A DNA stretch of 64,000 nucleotides from Trachythela sp. YZ-2020 (lineage: Eukaryota; Cnidaria; Anthozoa; Malacalcyonacea; Clavulariidae): NCBI GenBank assembly GCA_016169945.1, contig JADLSH010000127.1, forward strand, positions 2,110,501-2,174,500, given 5' to 3'. The position numbers were made by a program, and so were the translations under genes. The notes under the pieces were generated by a model. It was not told the origin of the DNA. It searched no databases and worked only from the letters and a program-made list of their open reading frames with translations. Position 1 is the first letter of the stretch. Each line of letters starts with the position of its first letter. Positions 43,801 to 58,800 of this stretch are shown one piece after another.

Positions 43801-46800
43801 TTCCATAACGTCACAAATAGGTCAAAATAGGTGTGTGTGTGGGGGGGTACGTCAATAGGTGGGGGGGGGGGGTACGTCAATACTTGAACCAAGAACAAGA
43901 AAAATTAACCAACCTGTCAAACTTATATTAGTCTGTAGTCCTGTATCTGAAAACGCTGTTGGACAAGACGTTATATTTTCTTTCTCACATAATGCAAACT
44001 GGTACGATTTTATACCACTTTCTAAATCTTCAAACGCTGACCATCGAGCATAAACTGTATCACCATCCTCGAGGTAATCAATATCATCATCTTGACCATC
44101 AACAACCATCCCAACACGTGGTGGTGTGTAATCAACTGTAACACCATCTGATACCATAATACTGGTCAAACCCGCACCATTGGTTGCTTTAAGTGTGACG
44201 TAATACCGTTGCCCGTTTTTGATTGGCTCGTTAAGGTATGTCGATATTTTATTCGTAGTAACATCCAATGAGGTACTAGGTTTGAGGTCACATGATCGAG
44301 GCCTGGACCCAACACACCACGTGAGGGTGATGACGTCACTCTCGGGATCTTCAACGTTAAACCACGTGGCAGACACGTGCGTACGACCTCGTTGGTAGTC
44401 AATGTCTTTTGTTTCTTCGGAGCCATCGATAACTTTACTTAAAGGTGGAGCTGTGAGAAAAAGGCAAGCAGGTTAAATGCGAGTGAAATAATTGTCCTTA
44501 TATCGTTTTGCATACTGTCAGCTTCAAAATGGTTGTTCATCTTTTATCGGCTTAAGATATTTTGGGGTTTTTCCTGTTTAACCCCGTGTAATAGGGGAGT
44601 AAGTGTCAGAGTAGTTAGTGCGATAGAGATATCCAGTGTAAATAAAATTAGCTTATTTCAGTTTTCCTTCTGTAGAGTCGCGCTAGATTAATATGGGATG
44701 ACCTTTACTGGACCTCTAGAAAGAACAGTTTAGAACTGATAGAGCTTTCCAGTAGTTTAGTTTTCGGTTTAGCCTACCTGTCGTGTCTACAGCAATGGGC
44801 TGTGAGGCTGTAAAATTGGTTGAAATCCCAGCATTGTTTATACTCTTTATAGATACAAAATATTCTTCATCGTGAATCAAATTCAGGTTAAACCAAGCAT
44901 AACTTGACGCGTTCCCTACAGAGACCAGGTCAGTAACATCACACACAGCAGGTTCTGTCCCTATACATACTAAAAAGCCAGAGATTCCAGTCTCGAGGTC
45001 AATAAAACCATGCCAGCGTGCAAGAATGGCAGACGAGGCGAAATGGTATTGTTCTCCTAAGGGATTTGATGCTTTAATATCCCCAATATCAGGCTCTGTT
45101 GTATCGATAATAAACGTTGGCGAATCTGCAGTTGAGCTTAGACCAACTTGGTTTGTTGCTGTAATTCTTATAACATAACTCTGGCCTTCTGTAATAGGCG
45201 GTTCTTCGATACATACAGATGTTCTATTGTTGAGGTCTCGTGTTGGGATAGGACAGTTATGTGCGCTGTGTTCCAAACATAATGAGAAATGATAGTCAAT
45301 AATTTGAGTCTCTCTGTCAGCGAATGTGTTCCAGGAAGCACAAATCGAGCTCTTGCTTGTCAGGTATATTGTGTCGCCTACCACAGAACTTGCTGATGTG
45401 ATTTCGACCTGAAAAGACAGATTATACGTTTGATATCAGTTGAAGGCCTGGGCAACTAGGAAACATTGTTGCTGGACAATCTAAAAATCGTGTTGTTTCC
45501 TTAAATGTTTCGGGTTTCTTGACAAGTGGTACAAAGGCGAGATAACACTAGATGGAGTGTTGTGACACAGTGGTTACATGTGCCTTTCATTTCTGCGACT
45601 GAGCGTCGATTTCTGTAATATGCTGTTGTATGATTACAATTTCGCCTAAGAATAGTGCTCCAGTTTGACTATATCAAGCACCACTGATTTTCTTCGGGTA
45701 CTCTGGTTTCCTCCTGTAACAACACTGGACAATGAAGGGATACTAATAGAGAGCTTCCAATATAAATAAAGTTAGTTTAGTTTAGGTTTCCAACACTGGC
45801 CCAGCAAGAGATGGACCTCACGGTAGAACAGTTTGGAACTGATAAAGCTAAAAGCTATTCAATATCAATAAAGTTAGCTTAGTTTAATATCTATAAAACA
45901 TGACTGCTACCTTACCTTGCCCAGATCAGGCGGCGTACTGTCCACCAACACTCCGTCTGAATAAGCCTCTGTCAACCCACCGGCTTTATTATACACTCTC
46001 AACGTCGAATACACAACTGTCCCAGAACTTGCAGCTGGCTTAACCTGTAACTTTAGTGCGAGCCCACTGTCCACTGTAGTCAGAGGCAGTATATCACATG
46101 ACCCTTTAACGGTTCCTGCACAAATAACGTATTTCAAAACTCCTGACTCTGGATCGTGGAATTCGTCCCAGTTGCAGCTAATATACGAATCATACAATGT
46201 CACATCTATATCAGTACTATCCCCATCGCGAAGGCTACCACCCACAGGTGACGTCAGGTCTATAAATATCCCATTCGAAGTGGCAAAACTGGTTTGACTG
46301 GCTCCATTCACGGCACGAACAGTCGTAAAGTATGTTTCATTATGAGTAAGGTTAAGGTTGCTGATTATTGCTTTAGCAGCCAAGCCGTGGTTCTCGAACC
46401 CATGAACATCACAGAGACCAGAGTTTGATCCAACGCAAACATCATATCGAGCAATCCCGCTTTCTTTGTCTTGAAAACTTTTCCAATTGACAGAGATTTG
46501 GACGGATGAACTTTGGTATGCTTTATCCTTTAAATACACAACCCCATCAAATACCATCCCAGATTCGGGCGGAGTTTTATCAAGAATAAACGGATTTGAA
46601 ACGGCAGTGGTTTCCAGCTCGGCAAAGTTGAGTGCTTTGATGACAAGATTGTACTCCATACCGTGATCAATACCAACATCGTTCAGAAATAGACTTGTTT
46701 TTAAGCCTGTATTCACAAACTCAGACACACATTTTGAACTCTGACTTGCTGAACAAACCTTCCACTGGTACACTTTGATATTACTTTCGGAGTCTATAAA

Positions 46801-49800
46801 GCCCTGCCATGAAGAACGGAGAAGCTGTCCTTCTTGTAAGAATACCAATGCATTCTTTTTACCAACTGTGATTGTCCCTTTCGAAGGTGGAGTGTTATCT
46901 ACCATAATACTACCTGAATAGCCGATTGTCTCCAAACCTGCTCCGTTTTCGACTTTAAGCTTCAGCATAAACACAGTGCCAGATTGAAGTGGATTAGCGA
47001 TATCTATACTCATATTTTCAGAAGAGGGATCGATAGCTTTCGATGAAACCAAATCGCAGTCATCCTTAGTGGTGGTAGCACAAACGGAAACACCCTTGAT
47101 TTCGCTTTCAAGGTCAAATACCGCATCCCATGTTGCAGAAATTTTGTACGGATTGGTTAAAATACCAGTAACGTCAGAATTGATGACGTCATTAGTGACG
47201 TCAGAGTTGATGAAGTCAGAGTTAATGACGTCAGGTGTGGCGGCGTCAGCATTAATGATGTCATTGGTTAGATTTAGCTCTACAACAACGACAGACGTCG
47301 CTGAGAAGCCTTCAATAACAGGAGGTGAGGTGTCGAGTACCAGACCGTTTGAGGACGAGGTTGTTGATAAGCCGGCTCCATTAATGGCGGTTACGGTGAC
47401 AAAGTAAATCTGGCCTTCCTCTAGGTCTACCTGTGTTGTCGCGTGAAGGTCCAAATTGACAGAAGTTTGATTAGTTACGTCACAAGAATCTATAAAAGAA
47501 TACAAGCACATTTAATTATTGGTCGTTTAATCATTGAGCTGTTAGCGACACAGTGGTCGTAAAAGGGCATGTTAATTTTGCCTCAGTGACATGTTGGAAG
47601 AGTATTTCCAGTTGGACTCTACCAAACACCGCAGTATATCTCCGGGTACTCTGGTTTGTTCATGTATTAACACTAGTACTGGATCAACAAGGGATGTTCG
47701 TGTTGCATATTGAAATTATTGACTGTATAATTACTAAAGTGTTTGCAACACGGTGGTCGTTAGAGCATATTGATTTTGCCTCAGTGGCGTGGAAGAGTGC
47801 TTCTAGTTTGCCACAAACACCGCAGGTTATCGCCGACTACTCTGGTTTTCTCCTGTAGTAACACTAGTACTAGCACACATAAGAGATGCCCTTGTAACTC
47901 CTTATAATAAGTCCAGTGGCATAAGACACAAGTTACTGCTTAAAGTTACTGGTTAATCAATTTGTTCACTTACCTGGTCTTGTACCAACACAGTACAAGT
48001 ACTCCACAACACCGCTTTCTGGATCAAGAAACTCGCTCCATGTGGCTGACATGTGATCAACATCAACTTGGAAATCTATATCACTCGTACCATTCCCATC
48101 TCGAACCACGCCAGGCGTTGGCGGCAACCAATCAACGATTACTTGCGATGACGTCATACTCGTCTCCAGTCCTAACACATTCACCCCGGCAACTGTGACG
48201 TAGAATGCCATACCGTGAGTAAAATTAAAGTTGATTTCAGCGAGGTTCACAGAATGTTGATTTCCATCGAGTTTAGTAAAGGGGTATAAGTCATCAGATT
48301 TGGGTGAACGCCCGATACCAAAGTGATACTCTTTTATTGCACTTTCACTTTCATGCATAGCCCATGAGACCATTGGCGGAGTAACATCACGTAGATAAAT
48401 CACCTGGGTACCACGTGACCCACCGACTTTAATACCCTCGGCAGAAGGTCCCGTTCGATCGACAGTGAATCCATCAGATAAGGCCGAAACTGATTGGTCC
48501 CTTTGGTTTGACGCTTGCACTTTGACGCCGTACCGCTGTCCATGAAGTAACGAGATATTATGGAACTGATGTGCGGACGTTTTGAGAGGTGGATCTACCC
48601 GAGCCAGCGATGTTGTGCAATTCAGCTGGTCAGCGGCTTGACTCGTAACCAGTCCGTAACACCACGCGTACTGCTCTAAGCCATATACAGGATCTTTAAA
48701 GCCGGTCCAATGAAGCCAAACTGCTTTATCGTCGAGTTGGAAGTCAATATCCCGCGCCAACGGTCCGTCGTATACCACACCAGCGGTCAGCTTGCCTAGC
48801 TTCACAAGTACTTCATTTGAGCAGCTTGTAGTGGATAGCCCAGCGCCGTTCGTGACACGTATACATATATAATACGTCGTGTCTGTGTAAATGGTTTGCC
48901 CTCTTATAACATATCCATTCAAAGTACCTGTGGTAAAAGACAAATGTTAAGCATTAGGATTTCAACGGTGTAAACGTTGGAATTTTTGAAACGTGGGGTC
49001 CGGTGTAGGAGCATTCTACAATAAGGCGATGTTGCACGGGGTAATTCTTAGCAACAATTCGCAATGCAAATCGTTACAGAACCAATCAAATATTGCGTAA
49101 CCTCGTTTGCATTGCGCATTGTCTCTCAAAATTGCCCCGTGTGACATCGCCTATAAGCTACCGTGGCAACCTCGTACCCAGCAACGGCAGCGTCGAATAT
49201 CATTCTCCAAAGCATGACTTTGAGCGCTTGTATATTTGGCGCCCCTCACCCAAAACGGACGAAAATACCACCAATCGATTCAGCAAACACACCTGTTCTT
49301 GGCTAATGCCAAATAAATCGCTAAAAACATTGTTTTACAGATCTCCGTGAGTTTTAACACCTTTGTAATCTGATATTTATTATTATCGTAAACTAATTAT
49401 ATATTCAGTACCTTTGGTCGATTATAACTTCTGTTTTAAAAACCGTGTGATCTTCGCTAATACACTGTTTTATAGAGCATTAAAAACTGTACATACTGAC
49501 CAACTTGCAAAGAAACACAATAAAAATTGACAAAGTTACGGCGAAATTTGAAATGTAGCGTACGGGTCAAACCGGAATTTCAGACAAAAACAACCGGAAA
49601 AGGCCCAAACACAAACAGACTGTTGCTATGGTTTTTTAAGTGGCCGGAATGAATTCCCCAGGGTACAATACCCTATATAAGATCTTTTTGTCGGGACTGA
49701 AGCGCGTGGGCAAACCATATACAGTGAGCTCTATATATGGAGCTCACTGACCATATATAGTCAAACTACGGCAAGCGCGTGCATGCTGGAAAATTCCCGA

Positions 49801-52800
49801 TAAATAGAAAAAAATTCAAAATAAATATTTCGATTCGCCGTATCGCAGCCAAGTTTTACCAAATAAAGAAACAGATAAAAAGCTAAATTTCGATCATTAG
49901 AAGTTTTTCAAGATATTGAAGATATTAAAAGATATTAAAGATTGTTTGAGTTGAACTGAAGTATGACTGGAGGTATGTTTGGGATTAAACTTTTAGTATT
50001 TTTGATTCTGTAATGTTTAGTCGGCAAAATAGCCCACTGTTAAAAAGCTTATTTTGTAAGGATTCCAATGGTGTTAATTTCATTGCCAGGGGGTAAATAT
50101 TTTGCAAAGGAGATCGTACTCAAAGTGCTCTTGCGACAACTTGCGACAACATAATTAAAATGCGACCGACCAGAAAGAGTAAACTTCTGGAAAGTAATAA
50201 TAATAATAACCTGTAAACTTGATTCCTGTGTAAAACACATCCCCTAGGACTTTGGTCTGTTCAGCAGATGACCCAATCGCCCAGCTATATGCCCTCACCC
50301 CACTCTCCTGGTCAGCGAAACCGCTCCACTTCACCGTGAACGAAGCACCATCGGTAACTTTCGGATTACCATCGTAATTTGCTGGCACTACGAAATCGGC
50401 CGACACCCGACCGGCCGACGGCGGAGTACGATCAACCACGACACCGTCCGACACGAACATCGTGGATCGGCCAGCTTTGTTCGAAGCTTTGAAATAGACA
50501 TAGTAAGTCTGACCGAGTTTGAAAGAAATCCCAGAAATTACGAGTTCTGTGGAATTATGTGAAATTTGAGTAAAATTTCCTGGATTTTCGACATCTGGTG
50601 ATGTACTGAGAGACCATGACAAAGTTTTTATGCCACTTTCATTGTCAACAAGTTGCCAAGTAACTTTAATACTTTCACTTTGAACCTGAAACGAGGCTAC
50701 AACTTTGCTAAATACGGGGGGAGTGGTATCGACTATAACGCCTGGTGTCCAGTACTCTTTCGTTAAGCGCACATTGTTCGTGGCGCGGATCCCAACTTGA
50801 TAACGACCGCCATTTTGAAGTTTAAGGATCCGTTTTCCAGCCCCGTCTACGGCTACAAGGGAGGAAAGAGCTGAAATACCTTTTATTTTATGGAATGGAA
50901 GAATATATTGAGAAGTATTGAGGTCTTTTATAGCAAACTGGTATGCATTAATTCCTGTCTCATTGTCACTACACTCGAAGTGAACCACAAGCTTTCTAGT
51001 CTGACCGACAAAATCAGTCTTAGCCCCATCGAAAGTACTATCATATACATTTAAACACACTGGTGCAGTGCCATCCGCTACAAAACCATCGCTCACTTCA
51101 GTTGTATTGAGCCCTGCGCCATTCTGAGCCGTCACCGAAAACGTATACCTCTGACCGTGTTTCAGCTCGTCTCCCCGTAAGGTAATTTTCGCAGACCGCT
51201 TATTTCCGGGTACTTCCGACGGTCCAACGACTCGCATGCCATTTGCAATCTGATGGATGGAAAGTAGGTACCTGGTCACATGACTCTCCGGGTCGGTGAA
51301 TTTCCAGTTAGCAGTCACGTGAGAGCCGAGACCAATATAGTCAGCATCTTTATAAGCGCTGTCGCCATCGTTTACGTAACCCAGCAACGGTGGCGTAGAA
51401 TCTATAGTGACGCCATCGCTAGACATTGAATTTTGTAAGCCAACTCGGTTGATGCATTTGACCGTGGCGAAATATCTATAGCCCTGGGACAGAGTGAGAT
51501 TGTTTAGTGTATAAGAAGTTTGGTAAGGCAACACAACCCGATAGCCCGCAACATCCTGAATTCCAGGCTGAGTCCCGAACCCGACAAATGCCTGAGTCAA
51601 CCCACTATTGGTGTCGTCACATTTCCAACTTGCAGACAACGAGGTCACATGACTTGTATAGTCAAGGTCAAGGTGAAGGTCGATTCCGTCGGAGACTGGT
51701 GACGAAAATGTCGGCGGAGTAGAATCGATTAAAACTCCATCGGACGTCGCGATCTTGCTTGGAACTCCCAATATATTAAACCCAACAACCCTAGCATAAT
51801 AGGTGACTCCGTTTCTAAGCTCTGAGACGAGCAAGTTCGAACTAGCGGACGAAGTGACCAGACCAACATCAGTGAAAGGTTGAACATCTGAAGTATTTTG
51901 CGAAGTCCCAAACGCAAGTTCGTAATGATGTATCGAAGTTTCGTTTTCGAAAAACCCGCTCCAACTTCCATACAGTATGTTAGTTTCACGTTGGTAAACT
52001 ATGTCCCTTCCCCCCTGACCGTCTGCGACTCGCCCGCTCACCGGAGGACTGGTGTCAACTAACACGCCATTGGTCCAATAGTTGCCAAGGTTACCAGCCT
52101 TGTCTCTGAGCTGTAGTAAAGCGTAGCAGTTTGTTCCTGATTGAAGATCAATATTTGTAAACGAGTAAGAAATTAAAGAGTTAGATATTTTCACCAGAGG
52201 ATGGATATCACAACTGTTAGTGTTAGTGTCTTGTGTAGAACTTAAGCATACTTTAGTTTCCTCAACTCCGGAAATGTCCGTAACTCCTCGCCAATGCATT
52301 CGGAATATAGTCGGGAACGAGTGATACCGAGCGTCTTGCGTTCCCCATCCGTCTAAAACGTGCGCGACTAATGGTGCTTCGTTGTCGAAAACCAACGGCG
52401 GTGACGTGGCTACTATAAATAACCCAGCAGGATTAGTGCCTTTCACTGTAATGTAATATTTTCGTCCGTTTACTAAAGTAATTGCACTTGTCGATGTCCA
52501 GTTTACACGAATGACATTCGATACAACAACAGGTTGGTGGGTTACAAACGGTATGACGTCATCGCCTCCGGGATACGACGACACCCCGAGGCTGTACCGA
52601 GCAATGTCCGACACATCTTCGATCATCTCGAAGTACGCCGAGAACACGTGAAGTTGGGTACGCGTGTATCTGATTGGTTCATCTTCGTTGCCATGGTGAA
52701 GCTTGACCACTCGTGGTGGGGTGGCATCAATAATAAATGATTCTGATATTGCATTCGAGCGCACCCCGGCACGGTCTTCTGCTTCGACCACGACAGAGAA

Positions 52801-55800
52801 TACTCCATTCGGCATAACCACATGTAGACCGCTGACCAGAACACGACCAACGGTCTTTACCGGAACCAATAATTCAGCCGTGTCGTAGGAAAGCACAGAT
52901 AGCCCAAATTGTTTTATTCCAGAATGTTTATCGTAGAAGCTTAACAAGTCACAAGTGTCGGCCGCAAACTGTTGTTTGGCTTTATCCGCTGGACACCACT
53001 GCCAGCGGGCCCATGCTGCTTTGTTGATCCATGTGACTTCGAGAGGTGGTCCCACGTGACCGGCTATGACGCTGCCCGGATGTGGAGGTATGAAATCGAC
53101 CATGGCGCCATTGCTGCTACCATTCACACACATGCGTACTCGGTTACATGCTATCACCGTTACATAGTACGTTACACCACTTTCCAAGGCATTACTACTG
53201 ACCACGGCTCGCGTGCTCACATCGTTGCTTCTGAAAGCTGATTGGTCGTCTGACCCAGGACTCGTGCCCAGACCTACAAAGTACTCTCCGATTCCGCTTT
53301 CAGCGTCGGCAAATGCGTTCTCCCAGTGAACTGGAAAGATGTCAAAATCAGAACTAAACTTCCTGTCTACCCCTTGATATCCATCTCTGATGTAGCCTAG
53401 TAACACTGTGGGTTCTGTTGTATCCATGAGTATCCCATCGGAAGAAGTTGTCTTTACTAAACCTGCGTTATTTCGAACTTTGATTGTGACGTAATACCGA
53501 ACCAATGACGTCACATTTACGTCATCAAAAGCCACCCACGTGGTCTTGGAGTCATCAGATATTCTAGTTACCAGTTCCCCAATGTCGACAAACGCGTGGA
53601 TGTTTTCCCCACCCGGGTAAGTGCCCACGGCCGCGCGAACGGACTGGATACCACTTTCATCGTCATAACACGAGAACATAGAGGTGAGGTTACTAAGCTG
53701 CCGGACAAAATCTTTGTCTATGACGTCATCAAAGCTTATGACGTCACTCGGTGGACCGTTACATGCCGGGATTGTATCATCGGGAATAATACCTGAGACG
53801 TTTACCGTAGCATATAAGCCCGCGGCATTAGTACCTTTCAGTACAGCGGCATATTTTTTCCCGGAAGTCAAACTTAAGCCGTCGAGCAAAGGTGACTTTT
53901 GGGTCAGCGGTATTGTTTTAAAAGGTATGACGTCATCACCAGTGTCTTCGTCCACAAGCTTCCACTGGTAGCGCACTATGGGACTTTCAATATCTAAGAA
54001 CTGTTGGAACCTCCCGGAGATTCGTCTCACAGAGGGTACATATCCCGTACCGTCTTTACCCACCGTGAAGTCACGAGGTACTGGCGACGTGGTATCTATG
54101 GTAACACCATCACTGCAAGCCACAGTAGCCAATCCCAAGAGGTTGACAACTTGTACCCGGATGTAATATTTCCCGCCATTTGCAAGCTCAAGCCCAGTCT
54201 TTTTAATGGTGTAACTCTCACCGATCTCTCGCATACTTAGAACATCAGCCTCGCTTTCAGACAAAGTACATTTCGGCAAGGAAGATATCCCCCATTTGAC
54301 GCTCGATAAATCCCCAAAAGTCCCCACAAAACCATACTCCACAGCGAGGCTTGTCGTATCCGATTGGTAGTCGATATCTCCCGAAGTTTCACCATCGTGA
54401 ACGAACGTTATAATCGGAGATCTTCGCCTGGCAGTAAAAACGGGGCAATGTGCAACTGGACTTTTTAGTCCAAAACCATTAAACGCGTATACTGCAACGT
54501 ATACAGAACGACCGTGCATAATATCGAGATCTGGCACGAGCAAGCTTTGTCGTTCTCCGTGGATGGAATAATGGTCATCACCAGACCCTCTGATCGAGCC
54601 GATGATGACGACATAATTCTGAATCTCTGTGTCCTCGGTAAAGCCACGCCATTGGACGAAATATTTCTTATTCCCGACCTGCTTTGCGCTACATTCTCCC
54701 ACACCGGGGGGTGTGTTGTCTGTATCTCGTTCGCATGTAGTGAACAGGGTTTTATGTATAGATCTGGACGACCAACTCCATTCTGCAAGCGTTTTCTTCG
54801 AACACCAACGGATTGAGATGCGAATTTTAAACCATTTCTTCACTCGGATTCTTATACAAATTCTGAAGCGATACCAAAGGTAGACACGAATAGCCAAAGG
54901 AGTCATTTGCATTTTGAGTTCCAAACATGCACGCAACGGCCATTTATCGACACGAACAGCAAGCTCGGGGATAAGGTAGGTCTCCAGGAGTTTCGCCTCC
55001 ACCGTCACACCCCCCTCTACGATTAATATCACCAGCCTTGCCCCCGCGTATACAGTCACCCACGCTCCTGGGATGATCGCAAGCCGGACTTCTCTCTCGC
55101 GCAGGCACAGCGAGACTCTGTAGTTGGCATAATAATGGGCATCAGCGCCGAAGTAAAAGTACACTGGTATACCGACCACTACGACAACGAAGCCAATTTC
55201 AGGAACTATTGGATATGAACCTAAAATAGAACAGGTATTAAACCTTTTGCTGTTATCTGTTGTTGTTGTTTAAAGCTTTTTGTTGTTGTTTAAAGCTTTT
55301 GCTGTTGTCTGTTGTTGTTGTTGTTTGCTGGATAGCTCTTTCTTCATAGAAACTTCTAAACTATTCTTCATAGAAGTCCTATAACTCTGTAAGAGTCATT
55401 TCTTGTTGATCCAGTATTACTACAGGAAGATGCTTAAACTAAACTAATTCTTTTTATGAATCTATTCCATCAGTTCCAAACCTTTCTCCACAGAAGTTTA
55501 GTAAGTTCGTCCAGTCTTATTACAGGAGAAAACCGGAGTACCCGGAGAAAACCTGCGGTGTTTGAGTCGAACTGGAAGCACTCTTCTCACATGTGACTGA
55601 GGTGAAATTATAATCAGACAACTGCATATTGCAGGAAACGAATACCCGTCACAGAAATATAAGGCACATCCACCAACTACAGTGCCACCATTGCCTTCTA
55701 GAACACCGAGAAAATGGACCCATGCTTCCTATTAATAAAGTATCTTACAAATAATTTCGCAAAAACAAACCACAAACCTTTTTTGGGGTCGCCCTCCAAG

Positions 55801-58800
55801 TTGTAAGCGCAGGGTACACTTTCGGTCGTTTGTCGTCGTACCCTCCTATGTACCTCAAGTTCCTCGGTGTATACATCAGCATCTAAAGCTTTCTCCAGAG
55901 CACTTCGCTTTCTACGTTCACCACAGATCTGCTTACCGACCGGAAACAGACGCTTGGCGGGGATGATCCAATCCAAGGCCACTTTAAGGTAGACACAATT
56001 CTCCGTGATATCGAAACCAGTTGAAAGAATCGGTACTTTAAACTTGAAAAACCTGTCTTCGAAATCGCCGGCTATTCGCTCGATTTTGTCTTTCTCCGAA
56101 AACGTCCCGCTTGAGAAGGCGGTCACGACGTGTTCTGAGTCCATGGTCTGGATGCCTTCTAGGCCAGTGGGTGTTCGCACAACTCTATGGAGAGTCGATT
56201 CGTCCAAGACACCCGTGTCTATACTATGGAATTCCAATTTGCATTGGAAGCCAGCAACCAGCGCGCATTTAGCCACGGCAGCGTATTTGACGCCAACTTG
56301 TCTTACAATCGCAAACCCACGCGTGTGTTGTCCCGTCTCGAGAGATACTTTACGTTGTAACACGCCACCAAATGGACTAACATCATAAGAGTGGACTTTA
56401 AAACTACCACCATCCACAACCCAGATTTTACTGTCTCGACTATCGTAAGAAAGCGAAGTTGCTTGATGGGAAAGCGACTTTGTTTTAGCAATGTTGATAG
56501 TCGAAGGGCCGCTGGTTGACATGCTATTACGGACATCAGATAACTTCACAGCATACAAACTAGTCCCACTGGTCATCCAAATATAGGTATCTTTTACCAC
56601 CGCGACGCCTCCCATATCGCCCGTGAAAGGCTGACCGTTTTGTTGAAGTTGAATAATCTTTACGATTTGACTATTTGATGACCTTACATCGACCACAACA
56701 AATAGTGAAGCTTTGTCGGTGTTAGACGCAACACCGCGCATGCCCAGTACCATTTCATTCTTGGACAATGGCGCAATACCGCGCACTTTGTAGTTGTCGA
56801 AGAGTCCGGGTACTAGCCACTTGCCAGTCGTACGATAGGAAGACAGGTCGTCCAAATGCGGATACTTCCATAAGAAAACAGTCTTAAGATAAAGTTTGGA
56901 TGACCTGCGGAGTAACCGAAGGCACACGTCTTCCGAGCAGTACGAGTATTGGTCCCAGGGTTTATATTCCCGGATATCCAACCCCTTCTGACGTAATTGA
57001 ATTGTATTCAAAAATGAGATAATCTTATCCAGAAAGCCGTTCACTTCGTCCGAAACTTTTTTCATCTTTTCGCCGTAGTTTTTAAGTTTGCCGTCAAAAA
57101 TATCTGTAAAGTCCGAGGTCTTTGAAAGAACGTCCAAAACAGTGCCCTCTAACGGGCCGACGACATTTTGAGCAACTTCAGTAAAGTCCGTCATAGCGCC
57201 CACTACTGTGTCCACGGCTTGCAAACTTGGGTTTATGAAGTTAGATTTTTGAATCAAGTCGTAAGATAAACCTAGTTTTTTTTGGACGTCCTTTAAGTTG
57301 TCTTGAAAAGGTTCGATGTTGTCGGAATAGATGCTCTTCAGTTTGCCAAACACTTCTTCAACTAGTTTTTCAATTTTTTCTTTGGTTTCTTTCGCTTTCT
57401 TGATGTGCTGAGCAAGGTTTTTGACTTTCTTGACGAGGTCACCGACAGATCGTTTTTGGACCTGGGCAAAGTAAGGTTGTAAAGATGAGAAATATGTAGA
57501 GAAATGGGGTAAGGTTAGTTGTGGCTATGTATGGTAATCGTATAGTATGCTGTGGTATATGGTATGGTGTGCTATTGTATGGTGTGGTATGATATATGAT
57601 ATAGTGTGGTATGGCAAGATAAGGTAAAGTAAGACAGGGCAAGGCAAGGTATGGTATGGTATGGTATGGTATGGTATGGTATTGTATGGTATGGTATGGT
57701 ATGTAATGACATGACATGACATGACATGGCATGGCATGGCATGGCATGGCATGGCATGGCATGGCATGGCATGGTATGGTATGGTATGGTATGGTATGGT
57801 ATGGTATGGTATGGTATGGTATGGTATGGTATGGTATGGTATGGTAATTGAGATTAAGGTAAGGCAAAGTATGGCAAGGCAAGGCAAGGTAAGTTCTTAT
57901 TGTATTTTCAGGTAGTTTTACACAACTCAACCGCCGAATCTTCGTTTCACTCTACCTACACTGGCGCCGCACATTCGAGATTTTTTAGATAAAAATATAA
58001 CATAGGGTATAATGGGAGATAGGACAAGCCAAAATAAAAAAAGATAAGATAAGAACGGCAAATTAAGACATGAAAAGCCAAGGAACTAAAAAGCCTACAA
58101 ACCTGATTATTATTCTCCCCAGAAAATTTCCCAGTAATCCTGCGAGCCAAATCTTTAATCTTCATCACGTCATCTTTCAGAGTAAACTCCTCCACCAATA
58201 TGGAAATATTTTTCACTTTCTCCACGACACGAGAAACATCTTCCACGGCATCTTTACACGGCTCCAAACTTTCAAACAATTCTTTATTATCAAATTTCTT
58301 TTTCAAAGTCTTAATCTTCTTTGAAACACCTTGAGCTTGTTTCGTGAACGCCTCGGACAAACACGTCCCTCCTTTGACACATTTCCGTAAACTTAAACTC
58401 TCCCATTCGTCCGGTAAAAGTTCTAGGAACGCCTTAACCTCCGATCTCAAATCTTTGTATTCCCCATAAGCTTGTTTACCGAACGCTTTCGCACCTTTTC
58501 CGCATTTGGTGATAATATTATCAAAAATAAACTCGATTTCAGAGCAGTTCGGCAGTTGGCTAACTTCTTTTAGAATCGGAGAAAAGTTTTCAGAAAATGG
58601 TTTCATTTCTATTAAGACAGCTTCGACTTCGCTTACAGACTCCGAAACCTTTTCCAATTCGCCTCGAACTCGCTCCAACGGTTCTTTTAATAAATCTAAT
58701 TTGCCAACTCCCCGAGAAATTAAAGCGTCTGTTTCTTTCGTTACAAATTCACGGAATGTTTTAAAAAGGTTATCTCCTTGGATTTTTTTCACAGAATCTT

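Noticed and set aside
51507..54883. Plus-strand ORFs antisense to exon D
   Set aside because: They are shadows of the strong minus-strand coding frame.
57439..57930. ORFs of HTIPY and MPCHA repeats
   Set aside because: They are translations of the pentamer satellite in a giant-gene intron.
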